From an uncultured Prevotellaceae bacterium (lineage in GTDB: Bacteria > Bacteroidota > Bacteroidia > Bacteroidales > Bacteroidaceae), in contig CADAOD010000003.1 in assembly GCA_902789415.1 (NCBI GenBank), forward strand, positions 86,691 to 150,690: a stretch of 64,000 bases of DNA, read 5' to 3'. Below, piece after piece: positions 1 to 7,973 of this stretch. The notes below the pieces were generated by a model that was not told the origin of the DNA, made no database searches, and saw nothing but the letters and a program-made list of their open reading frames with translations. The position numbers and the translations under genes were made by a program. Each line of letters opens with the position of its first letter. Position 1 is the stretch's first letter.

Positions 1-1
1 T

Positions 2-253
2 CTGCTTTACAGCAGCGATCTGGTTGCATCTATCGTACCTGACAACAAGCGTCTGCGCGACTTCACTAAGATTGAGCTGCAGCCAGGCGAGGTAAAGACA
101 GTTACCTTCCAGTTGCCTGCCAAGAACTTAGCCTTTGTAGGCGCCGATGGTAAGTGGACCCTTGAGGAGGGCGACTTTATCCTGAAGGTTGGCAACCAGA
201 CCGTAGGTACTGCTTGCACACAGACAAAGATCTGGGACGAGCCTAATATTTAA
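2..253 (+). CDS. C-terminal end of a GH3 family glycosidase (partial)
   Basis: The window opens inside this gene; 83 codons remain before the TAA stop. The visible part matches the C-terminal fibronectin type III-like domain of family 3 glycosidases: a VASIVPDNKRLRDFTKIEL segment followed by LQPGEVKTVTFQL, corresponding to the family pattern of a Pro-x-x-x-Leu-x-x-F-x-K strand and a L-x-P-G-E-x-x-x-V-x-F turn. GH3 enzymes are mostly periplasmic beta-glucosidases or beta-xylosidases acting on oligosaccharides. The catalytic domains lie outside the window, so substrate cannot be judged. Its stop overlaps by 11 bp the end of the convergent phosphatase-mannosidase gene. Confidence 0.8.
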   Translation: MLYSSDLVASIVPDNKRLRDFTKIELQPGEVKTVTFQLPAKNLAFVGADGKWTLEEGDFILKVGNQTVGTACTQTKIWDEPNI

Positions 254-3200
254 TCTCGTCCTGAGTAATATAGTTCCGATGAAGGGGCAGGGAGTTTGGC
301 GTTATCGTAAACTTCCTGCCTTTTTCCATGTTCAGTGTTACCTTCTGGAATCTGGGGGCGGCTAACATATAACGATCGGTAGCCGGACAAACAGGATAGA
401 ATCCGATAGAACCAAACACATACCAAGCCGACATCTGACCAGCATCATCGTTACCCGACAAGCCGCCTGGGGTGTCGTTATACTCTGTATCAAGGATATG
501 GGCTACACGCTCGATGGTCTTTTCGCGCTTGTCGATAAAGTCGTAAAGCCAGGCTATCTGATGACAAGGCTCGTTGCCGTGCCAGTAGCGTCCTTCTGAG
601 AAGAGTGAGTCGAGCTTGGCCTCGAACTTCTCCTTGCCACCAAGCACATCGATGAGGCCTTCTACATTCTGTGGTACATACCAGGTATAGTGACAGGTTG
701 CCCCCTCGGTAATGTACGACTTGCGATGGATAAAGTCGGTGTTGTTCTCAAACTTTCCGTTCTGATGGCGACCGTCGCAATAGCCTGTCTTGGGATTGAT
801 CACGTTGCGCCAGTTTTCTGAGCGACGCATCAGTTCCTTGTAATCCTGCTCCTTGCCTAAAGTCTTAGCCAACTGGGCTACAGCAAAATCGTCGAACGCA
901 TATTCAAGGGTTCGTGAGGTCTGCTCATCCTGGTGGAAAGCCTCTTTCACACCATCCTCCAAGGGGATATATCCGTATTTCAGGTACGAGGTGAGGGCTC
1001 TGCGACCCATGCCGTTCTTGTAGTCGTTGAAGTTGGCAGGTGTTTCAAACGCATTCTTACGCATGGCCTCGTAGGCTTTTTCGTAGTCGAAGTTCCTGAT
1101 ACCTTTGATATAGGCATCGGCCAGCACAGCGCTACAATGGTCGCCAATCATAGCGGCGGTATATGAGTTCCAGCAAGGGAAGATGGGTAGCCAACCGCCC
1201 TCGGTATACATGGTTACCAGCGATTGCATCATGTCTGCCGCCTTATCGGGTGCTATCAGCGTATAGAGTGGGTGCAGGGCACGATAGGTGTCCCACATCG
1301 AGAAGTCGCCGTAGAAGGTTCTATGCTCTGAAGGGCATACGATGGCGCCATTGGCAAACTTGGGGTAACTGCCATCCACATCGCTCATTTCGCGAGGGAG
1401 GAACGAGCAGCGATACAGGGCACCATAAAACTGATTGATGCGTGCTGTATTGCTATCCTCAACATCGATGGTGTGCAGTCGCTCAATCCATTGCTGGGCG
1501 GTATGCGCCATCATGTTGTCAAAATCTAAAGCCTCAGCCTCGATGGCGAAGTTCTTCTCAGCTCCCTTTCTGTTAGTAAAAGATGTGGCAGCCTTCAGGA
1601 TGATAGGCTGATGGGCTTTGCCCTCGAAGGTAAACCAGGCGCATAGGCTATCAACGCCACAATCCTTTATCTCATTATAGGCCTTTAGCAGATAGTGCCC
1701 ATCGAAACCAGCCTGCTCGCCCCAACCTTGATAAATGCGATGCACAGGGTTGCGGCCATAGATGGTCTTTGTCTGCTGGTCAATCTGCAGATAGCCCACC
1801 TTCTCGTCGCTATTATGATTCAGTACGATGTGTACTGGTCCGTCCTGCTCAGGGGTGATACGGAAGATGGCAGCATGACTGCTACCTGTCATCTCTATCT
1901 TCAGCTGTTCCTTGGGCAGACGAACGGCATAGTAATGGGGATGCGATATCTCTTGCTGATGCGAGAATGGGGTGGCACGCTCTGTGGGCTTTAAACGCAG
2001 TTTGCCGCCAAGTGCAGCAAGCGTGAACGATCCATAATCCTGTGTGCAACCACCAACTATCCAATGACTGTTACGAATGCCTTGAAACAGCGAGTCAGTA
2101 TAATAATAAGGTGCAATGCACTTCTGCTCAGTATCGCGGGTCTGTGGTGTCCAGAAGTTCTGTCCGTTGGGTACGAGTACTGCTGGCAGCGTTTGTCCGT
2201 GCTCCTCTGACCCTTTGCCAAACAAGCCTGCCGTTTTGGTGTTGGCGGGTGCTGTGCCTACCATGGTGTTTAAGGCACATAGCTGGCGAAGATGTTCAAA
2301 GTGGTGTAGGCGGTCGGCTACCTGTTGCTTCAGCACTTGCCAGCTCATAAAGCCTATTGAGTGCTCGTTATGCAGCAGTTGCACCAGCACGTCGCCCTGT
2401 GCATTCTTGTAGAATATCATCTGCAGGTTAGCTGCCATGGGCAGAATCTCGTCCATATAGTTATACTGCTCGCCTCTCAGATGAACTCCCATCAACGAAA
2501 GCAAACGGTACAGGTTTGAGTCGTGTCCGAATCGCAAGTCGGCACCCACGCCGCCACGGGCGATGGCTGCATCAGCATCGGCCTCGATACGTTGCCAAAG
2601 CGAGATGGCGCTACGGGCGGGTATGCCATTGTTCTCTATCACGTCGCCATGAACAATCGTCATGCTCTTGTTGTTCTTTTCGTAAACAGCCTGAAACTCT
2701 TCGGCTGTAAAGATATCGTAGAGTGATACGTTCAGCTCAACATCCTGCATATCCGATGCGATGGTGTGTATCTCCATCAGCAGTTTGGCTGGTTCTTTTA
2801 TTTTCGAGGCATCTATGAACAGGGCTTTGATAAATCTGTCGGGCGAGATGGTGAGTGGCACGTTGGTGCTGTTCTCTAACGCTTTTTCCTCAGGCGAGGT
2901 ATAGGCTATCCATGCCATATCTTCTTCGCGGGTGATAGGTGTAAGGTGTTGGGTGTTGGATAATAGTTTTATTTCATCCACAAAATTCTCCATGCTCACC
3001 TTGCATCTGTTTACGGTACTGCTATGTGCTGTTAAGTGGGCATCCTTAGTAAACAGCTGGGGGAAGTTCTGGTACATCCTGCGGGCTATGCCACGATGCT
3101 GTCGGGCACCTAAGGCTGTAAGCTGTCCGCCGTTGCCTTTGGCGTTCTTCCATATTTTCTCCAGTCGCTTGCGCACATCCTTACCTAACTTTGTCAGGTT

Positions 3201-3458
3201 CTTGGTGTCGGCAAAATGCTCGTTCACCCAGGTGTATCGTGCATCGTTGGTTAGCCAGCGTGAGCCATGCCTGCCATAATGCGAAATGTAGAACGGCTTG
3301 TAACCTGCAGGGGCTGATTGTAACTGAGGTTTATCTGTACCCGTTTCGATGGGATAGGCATAGTACACGCCGCCCCATTTCTCGTATTGTGCAAACACGG
3401 GGTTAGCTATCATGCATGCCAACCCTATCAACATCATTGTATATAGTACTTTCTTCAT
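243..3458 (-). CDS. Secreted fusion of a histidine acid phosphatase and a GH92 alpha-mannosidase
   Basis: A 1071-residue protein with a Sec signal peptide (residues 1-24, ending PVFAQ). Residues about 45-400 are a clade-2 histidine phosphatase (phytase/MINPP type): the RHG nucleophile motif sits in ISHYGRHGSRW near residue 64 and a GHD motif in RFGHDSNLYR near 310. From about residue 405 to the end is a full GH92 domain, with the GH92 signatures FWTPQTR, DFSMWDTYRALHP, YWHGNEP and GLSGNDDAGQMSAWYVF; the Asp pair in GNDD carries the general base in this calcium-dependent exo-alpha-mannosidase family. It lies 12 bp downstream of the histidine kinase gene, so it is probably the last gene of that operon. 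The domain union suggests attack on phosphorylated mannosides or release of phosphate together with mannose from glycans; that role is inference. No frameshift joins the halves. Confidence 0.9.
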   Translation of the reverse strand: MKKVLYTMMLIGLACMIANPVFAQYEKWGGVYYAYPIETGTDKPQLQSAPAGYKPFYISHYGRHGSRWLTNDARYTWVNEHFADTKNLTKLGKDVRKRLEKIWKNAKGNGGQLTALGARQHRGIARRMYQNFPQLFTKDAHLTAHSSTVNRCKVSMENFVDEIKLLSNTQHLTPITREEDMAWIAYTSPEEKALENSTNVPLTISPDRFIKALFIDASKIKEPAKLLMEIHTIASDMQDVELNVSLYDIFTAEEFQAVYEKNNKSMTIVHGDVIENNGIPARSAISLWQRIEADADAAIARGGVGADLRFGHDSNLYRLLSLMGVHLRGEQYNYMDEILPMAANLQMIFYKNAQGDVLVQLLHNEHSIGFMSWQVLKQQVADRLHHFEHLRQLCALNTMVGTAPANTKTAGLFGKGSEEHGQTLPAVLVPNGQNFWTPQTRDTEQKCIAPYYYTDSLFQGIRNSHWIVGGCTQDYGSFTLAALGGKLRLKPTERATPFSHQQEISHPHYYAVRLPKEQLKIEMTGSSHAAIFRITPEQDGPVHIVLNHNSDEKVGYLQIDQQTKTIYGRNPVHRIYQGWGEQAGFDGHYLLKAYNEIKDCGVDSLCAWFTFEGKAHQPIILKAATSFTNRKGAEKNFAIEAEALDFDNMMAHTAQQWIERLHTIDVEDSNTARINQFYGALYRCSFLPREMSDVDGSYPKFANGAIVCPSEHRTFYGDFSMWDTYRALHPLYTLIAPDKAADMMQSLVTMYTEGGWLPIFPCWNSYTAAMIGDHCSAVLADAYIKGIRNFDYEKAYEAMRKNAFETPANFNDYKNGMGRRALTSYLKYGYIPLEDGVKEAFHQDEQTSRTLEYAFDDFAVAQLAKTLGKEQDYKELMRRSENWRNVINPKTGYCDGRHQNGKFENNTDFIHRKSYITEGATCHYTWYVPQNVEGLIDVLGGKEKFEAKLDSLFSEGRYWHGNEPCHQIAWLYDFIDKREKTIERVAHILDTEYNDTPGGLSGNDDAGQMSAWYVFGSIGFYPVCPATDRYMLAAPRFQKVTLNMEKGRKFTITPNSLPLHRNYITQDEIKY

Positions 3459-3470
3459 ATCTTAATTATA

Positions 3471-5312
3471 TCAGTATCTTAGTAGTTCAAAAATAAAACG
3501 TGCACCTTGCTTATAATCGGTGTCAATCCATAGGTTACCGCCCAGTCGCTGGGCCACAGAGCGTGCTATGGTAAGTCCGATGCCAGTACCATCGGCAAAC
3601 TCGTTCAGTTGTACAAACTCTTCGAAAATATGTTCGCTCTCATCAGCAGGAATGCCGATGCCTGTATCTTCTACGATAAAACGAACCAGACCATCGATAG
3701 CCTCGGCTTGGAGGGTGATAGTGCCCTCGTGTGTAAACTTTGCGGCATTCTCTAATAGCTGTGCAAGAATGCGCGAGGCATGTAACTTGTGGGTTAGCAC
3801 AGTAAGTGCATTGGTAGTTGCATCTATCTGTATCTTGAACGTTACAGCTGCCTCCCTGTTTGTGGGGCGTGTGTGCAGTTCGATACCTGAGTAACTAATA
3901 GCCTGAGCCACAATGGTTTGTATGTCGGTATGGTCCTCGCGTTCAATCTTTGCATCGCTGTGAATGTTGCTTATCATCAGCATACGGTCTATCAACTTGG
4001 TAATGCGGTCGGTATTCTCTGTTACCCGCTCCTGCATCTCTTTCTTCTCTCTAACAGGCAGATCCATATCGGGCGAGATGAGCACTTGGGTAAAGCCCGA
4101 TACGATGTTAAGTGGTGTTCGTATTTCGTGAGAGATGTTACGGATAAACTCGCTTTTCATCTTTGATGATACTTCGGCTTTCTCGTTGGCTATGTGCAGT
4201 TTGTCGTTAATGCGCTTTAGTCTGATAGCTGTTCGCCAGCCAAACAGCATCAGTATCAGGAGTGCTACCACCACAGTAGCCGAGGCCAGCACGGTATAGA
4301 AGAACTTGGCGTGGTGTTGCTCTTCCTTGAGCTCATCTACCTGGAAGATGGTGTTCAACTCGTCGAGGTGTTGACGTGCTTCGTGACTAAACACCGAGTC
4401 TTTCTCCTGATACAGGCGCTGATAAATCTGTGCCGCATCGTTTCCTCGTCCTAACTGCATCAGGGCTTGGGCTCTTATCTCGTCGTTATGGTCGTCCTTT
4501 TCGTTGGTAATAAACTTTACGCTGTCGGTATAAAGGAGTGCGTTGGCTGCATCGCCTGCTGCCATATAGTAGCGGGCCTGCATTTTATAATAGTGGTGCA
4601 GACTGAGCGAGGTGTTAATCAGACGGGCATGATGCTGGGCGGTGTCAAGCGCCATTTGGGCATCATGAAGTCTGTTTAGTCCGATAAAGGCGGCAGCACG
4701 TGCCAGATAGCAGGCGTTATAGCATTCGCGAACATGTGGTTTCTTAACCTTGCCAACCTTGGTAAGCAGATAATGCATCCACTCGTTGGTTTCCTGCAGT
4801 TCCTGCTGGTATTGCTTGTTGTAATCGTAAGCCTTGGCAATGCGATAGTAGATGTTGCTGATAGAGTTAAAGTCGTCCTCGTCCTTCATCAGTTCGGCAT
4901 AGTGCTTCAGCGCCTCAACGGCAGGCTCTGTCTGCTTCATGTTCAGATAAATCACACCTATCTGTTTATAGGCCATCGCACGTCCTAACTTGTTGTCGCG
5001 CTCCTGGGCATCGCTCAGCATGCGCTGTGTTTCCTGCAATGCTGTCTGCAGTTTGCCCTGTGCGCTCAGGGCGTTGGCTTTTAGTTGCCAGGTACGATAA
5101 TAGTTGTCCCACTCGTTATGCGAGCCGAACCACTCCATTTGCACTTCGGCCTCTTGGGCCAACTTGCTGGTTTGCGATGAGTTTTTGAGTGTCACTATCT
5201 TCTGCCATCGTGCTTCACTCTCTTGTTTTACATCCGCAGCGCCGCCACGAACTGCATAGAGTGCTAAGCCCCATGTTAGCAGAGCGATAACTATTAATAG
5301 CCGTTTTGTCAT
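3471..5312 (-). CDS. Membrane histidine kinase with periplasmic TPR sensor region
   Basis: A 613-residue sensor kinase. A hydrophobic N-terminus (LLIVIALLTWGLALYAV) is followed by a TPR-rich region to about residue 330, a membrane segment (VLASATVVVALLILMLFGW), a HisKA domain with H-box ISHEIRTPLN (phospho-His near residue 395), and an HATPase domain with N-box LLENAAKFTH, G1 EDTGIGIP and G2 DGTGIGLTIA. No receiver or DNA-binding domain is attached, so it needs a separate response regulator. An upstream TTG at 5324 is in frame, but the ATG at 5312 is preferred because it forms an ATGA overlap with the stop of the GH92 gene, implying translational coupling. It sits between two mannosidase genes and may report on glycan or phosphate status; the ligand is unknown. 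Confidence 0.88.
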   Translation of the reverse strand: MTKRLLIVIALLTWGLALYAVRGGAADVKQESEARWQKIVTLKNSSQTSKLAQEAEVQMEWFGSHNEWDNYYRTWQLKANALSAQGKLQTALQETQRMLSDAQERDNKLGRAMAYKQIGVIYLNMKQTEPAVEALKHYAELMKDEDDFNSISNIYYRIAKAYDYNKQYQQELQETNEWMHYLLTKVGKVKKPHVRECYNACYLARAAAFIGLNRLHDAQMALDTAQHHARLINTSLSLHHYYKMQARYYMAAGDAANALLYTDSVKFITNEKDDHNDEIRAQALMQLGRGNDAAQIYQRLYQEKDSVFSHEARQHLDELNTIFQVDELKEEQHHAKFFYTVLASATVVVALLILMLFGWRTAIRLKRINDKLHIANEKAEVSSKMKSEFIRNISHEIRTPLNIVSGFTQVLISPDMDLPVREKKEMQERVTENTDRITKLIDRMLMISNIHSDAKIEREDHTDIQTIVAQAISYSGIELHTRPTNREAAVTFKIQIDATTNALTVLTHKLHASRILAQLLENAAKFTHEGTITLQAEAIDGLVRFIVEDTGIGIPADESEHIFEEFVQLNEFADGTGIGLTIARSVAQRLGGNLWIDTDYKQGARFIFELLRY

Positions 5313-7921
5313 TCCATACGCCAATTGATACCTAAAGGATTATTACGCATTTCGAGCACGAGAGGCAGATTGTGTTTCAATGAGATACACATTTCTGTAA
5401 GATCGATATCAGCACGTACTTTTATAGTATCGTTTGTCGAGGCTGTTTTTCGCCAGGTAATACCATCGTAGATAAAGTAGCCTTTTTCCTGCAATTCCTT
5501 AAGGGCCTTTTGCGAGATAAAGGCAAACGTGCCCTTGGCTTCGTAGATAGCACCATCGGCAGATGGCATCTCCCAGCAGAACCCGTTACCGTTCTCTACC
5601 ACAGCGCGAGGTATTCTGTAAGTAGCCTCTTTGCAGGTAAATATTAAGGTGTCGGCCTGCCAGACATAGGCCAAAGGCCAGGTACGGTGCTGCTGGTTAA
5701 GTGTAAAGCTGATGCTGCCGCAGGGGGTGAGGGTAGCTTTTAGGTTGTTTCCAACTTGGAAACTGGTTGTTTCTGCCTTGGAAACACTTTGTTTCTTACT
5801 TGGAAACACTTTGTTTCCGCCTTCTGCACGCTTCTTAGACACATAGAACACCAATTCGCCACCTTGCATCAGGTCGGCATGTTCCAAGCGGCCCTTCTCA
5901 AGCAGCTGCCCATTCAGGGTTACCTTCTCAAAGTGGGTGCCCTTGCCTTTCAGTACGCCATGTAGTGTTTTGCCATTGGATAGCTGCAGGGTCCATTCTG
6001 GTATCAGTGGGGCGTGCAGCAGATAGTAGCTCTGACCGGCATTGGGGTAGAGGCCCATCATGTGGAAGGCTAACCACGACGACATGGCACCGCTATCATC
6101 GTTACCTGGCAGACCATCGGGTTTATCGTTATAGTTCTCGCTGATAATCTGGCGGACACGATCCGAAGTCAGGTCGGGTCTGCCAATCCAGTGATACAGA
6201 CAAGGTGTAAGGAACGAGGGCTCGTTGCCTACGTTATAACGCTTGCGGTCAAAGAACATATCCAGTCGCTTGCGGAAAGTCTCTGCGCCGCCACAAGCTT
6301 CTATCAGTCCTGGTACATCGTGAGGGATACTAAGCGAATATTCGGCAGAAAGCGCTTCGTAGAAGAATGTGCTCCACCAAGGCAGATACCAAGGTGCTAC
6401 TTTGGTGATGGGGGTATATGGAATGGTGGGATGGAACACTTTCGACTTACCCCAGGGCACAGAATCGAGCCATTGGCCATTGGCATCCTTGGGCATGATA
6501 TAACCTTTCACATCGTCCCACTCATAGTCGGCTCGCCACAGGTTCTTCCAGTTCTGCGACTGCTTCAGGTAGCGGTCGTAAACATCCATGCGACCAAGTC
6601 CCTTGGCTACCAGCGCAATGCAGTAATCGTTGTAGGCATACTCGATGGTGCGCGTGCCAGCACGGTCGATGCCATAAGGCAGATAACCATATTTCAGGTA
6701 CTCATGCAGTCCGCCACGACCGTGTTTCTCGTGGTCGGCACCTGGATCCACCTCGGCATCCTTCAGCATGGCCTGTAGGGCATAGTTATAGTCGATACCT
6801 TCTATGCCTTTGGCAAAGGCATCGGCAATCACCACCTCGGCATTCGAACCGCCTTGGGTGCGTCCGTTGCAATCGCCACTGCGGGCATCGGGCATATAAC
6901 CTTCGCGTTTATAGATGTTCAGCAGCGCATTTACGATATCCGCCTCGCGCTTGGGATCAATCAGGGTGATGAGTGGCGAGCTGGAACGATAAGTATCCCA
7001 GATGGCATAATAATCGTCGTAGTAAGGCCTCTCTGTCCACTTGGGATTCTCGCCAGTCTTATCCACAGGCATAATCATGGTGTGATATAGGGCTGTGTAA
7101 AACATGCGTTTATCAGCCTCTGTACCTTTTATCTGGATACGACTCAGCAGCTGCTCCCAACTATTGCGAAGGGTGCTTAACTGGGTGTCGAAGTCACAAG
7201 CAGGAATGTTGCGCTTGGCTTGCTGCTCGCTAACGTACGATATACCTATCTTTATATGAACCAAGGAATCGGCAAACTCAATTGTGTTTTTGCTCTTTTG
7301 CACAAATGCTTGATCGCTCACCAAACAAAAATACACCGTATAGGCATCGCCGTTGTTCCAACCACCACGAACCCTTGTGTAGCCGCGTACCTCGTGATTG
7401 TTCACCACCTCAACTTCGCCACCAATAAACTGCTGTTGCTCGCGCTGGTCGGGTATGGGATTCTTACCCAAGTAATGCGTGGCATCAATCAGTAACGAAC
7501 CACTTGTTGGGTAGTGTATGCGATAAAAGGCGCAACGCTCCGAGGTGGTAATCTCTGTGCGTATACCATTCTCGAAAGTGGTGGCATAATAGCCCAGCGC
7601 AAAATCCTCGTTCGTGCGCTTCTGGGGCGTAACGCCTGGTTGTATCAGTATGTTACCATATTTCTGACCACCGCCTGTGCCGCTTACATGGGTTTGCGAG
7701 AAGCCTGTTACCTCTTCGGGCATCTTGGCCCAGCCGGCATTGGGCTTAACGGTGCAGTCGGGACCGGGTTTGCACATACCAAAAGGCATCGACGGACCAG
7801 GGAATGTTCTTCCCACGCCCTCACTACCAATACGCGGATCAACATACTGCCAAACGCCAGCCATACTCACCATCGAACACAGCAGCAAGCATACGGTTAT
7901 CGAAATTGTTTTTAGTTTCAT
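5309..7921 (-). CDS. GH92 family exo-alpha-mannosidase, secreted
   Basis: An 870-residue protein starting MKLKTISITV with a signal peptide ending SMAG. GH92 signatures are all present: VDPRIGSEGVGRTFPGPSMPFG at the N-terminal sandwich, AIWDTYRSSSPL, NVGNEPSF and GLPGNDDSGAMSSWLAFHMMG, where the Asp residues include the general base. The family hydrolyses alpha-mannosidic bonds in N-glycans or mannans with calcium. The C-terminal region (about residues 700-870) is extra sequence beyond the core, with FIYDGITWRKT resembling a beta-rich binding domain; a 22-bp tandem repeat lies in the DNA encoding it. The ATG at 7921 was chosen over an in-frame TTG at 7936 because it starts the signal peptide. 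It heads an operon with the kinase (4-bp overlap) and the phosphatase-GH92 fusion. Confidence 0.9.
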   Translation of the reverse strand: MKLKTISITVCLLLCSMVSMAGVWQYVDPRIGSEGVGRTFPGPSMPFGMCKPGPDCTVKPNAGWAKMPEEVTGFSQTHVSGTGGGQKYGNILIQPGVTPQKRTNEDFALGYYATTFENGIRTEITTSERCAFYRIHYPTSGSLLIDATHYLGKNPIPDQREQQQFIGGEVEVVNNHEVRGYTRVRGGWNNGDAYTVYFCLVSDQAFVQKSKNTIEFADSLVHIKIGISYVSEQQAKRNIPACDFDTQLSTLRNSWEQLLSRIQIKGTEADKRMFYTALYHTMIMPVDKTGENPKWTERPYYDDYYAIWDTYRSSSPLITLIDPKREADIVNALLNIYKREGYMPDARSGDCNGRTQGGSNAEVVIADAFAKGIEGIDYNYALQAMLKDAEVDPGADHEKHGRGGLHEYLKYGYLPYGIDRAGTRTIEYAYNDYCIALVAKGLGRMDVYDRYLKQSQNWKNLWRADYEWDDVKGYIMPKDANGQWLDSVPWGKSKVFHPTIPYTPITKVAPWYLPWWSTFFYEALSAEYSLSIPHDVPGLIEACGGAETFRKRLDMFFDRKRYNVGNEPSFLTPCLYHWIGRPDLTSDRVRQIISENYNDKPDGLPGNDDSGAMSSWLAFHMMGLYPNAGQSYYLLHAPLIPEWTLQLSNGKTLHGVLKGKGTHFEKVTLNGQLLEKGRLEHADLMQGGELVFYVSKKRAEGGNKVFPSKKQSVSKAETTSFQVGNNLKATLTPCGSISFTLNQQHRTWPLAYVWQADTLIFTCKEATYRIPRAVVENGNGFCWEMPSADGAIYEAKGTFAFISQKALKELQEKGYFIYDGITWRKTASTNDTIKVRADIDLTEMCISLKHNLPLVLEMRNNPLGINWRME
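5748..5821. repeat. 22-bp tandem repeat inside the GH92 coding sequence
   Basis: Three units of exactly 22 bp (5748-5769, 5770-5791, 5792-5813) and the start of a fourth. Each begins TTTC and carries CTTGGAAAC; the first unit is palindromic, TTTCCAACTTGGAAA. Three units make 66 bp, so the reading frame survives, and the repeat encodes the Lys/Ser/Val/Gln-rich stretch near residue 715. The unit length and palindromic layout match a separate array at 36849-36936. Confidence 0.85.
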
Positions 7922-7925
7922 GCTG

Positions 7926-7933
7926 CAAATATA
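7926..7933 (-). promoter_or_regulatory. -7 promoter element of the GH92 operon
   Basis: On the minus strand TATATTTG ends only four bases before the ATG at 7921, matching the Bacteroidota -7 consensus TAnnTTTG. If used, transcription would begin at or next to the start codon and the mRNA would be leaderless. Confidence 0.55.
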
Positions 7934-7973
7934 CAATTATTTTTCGGGTATATGGCACAAATGATGCATTTTC

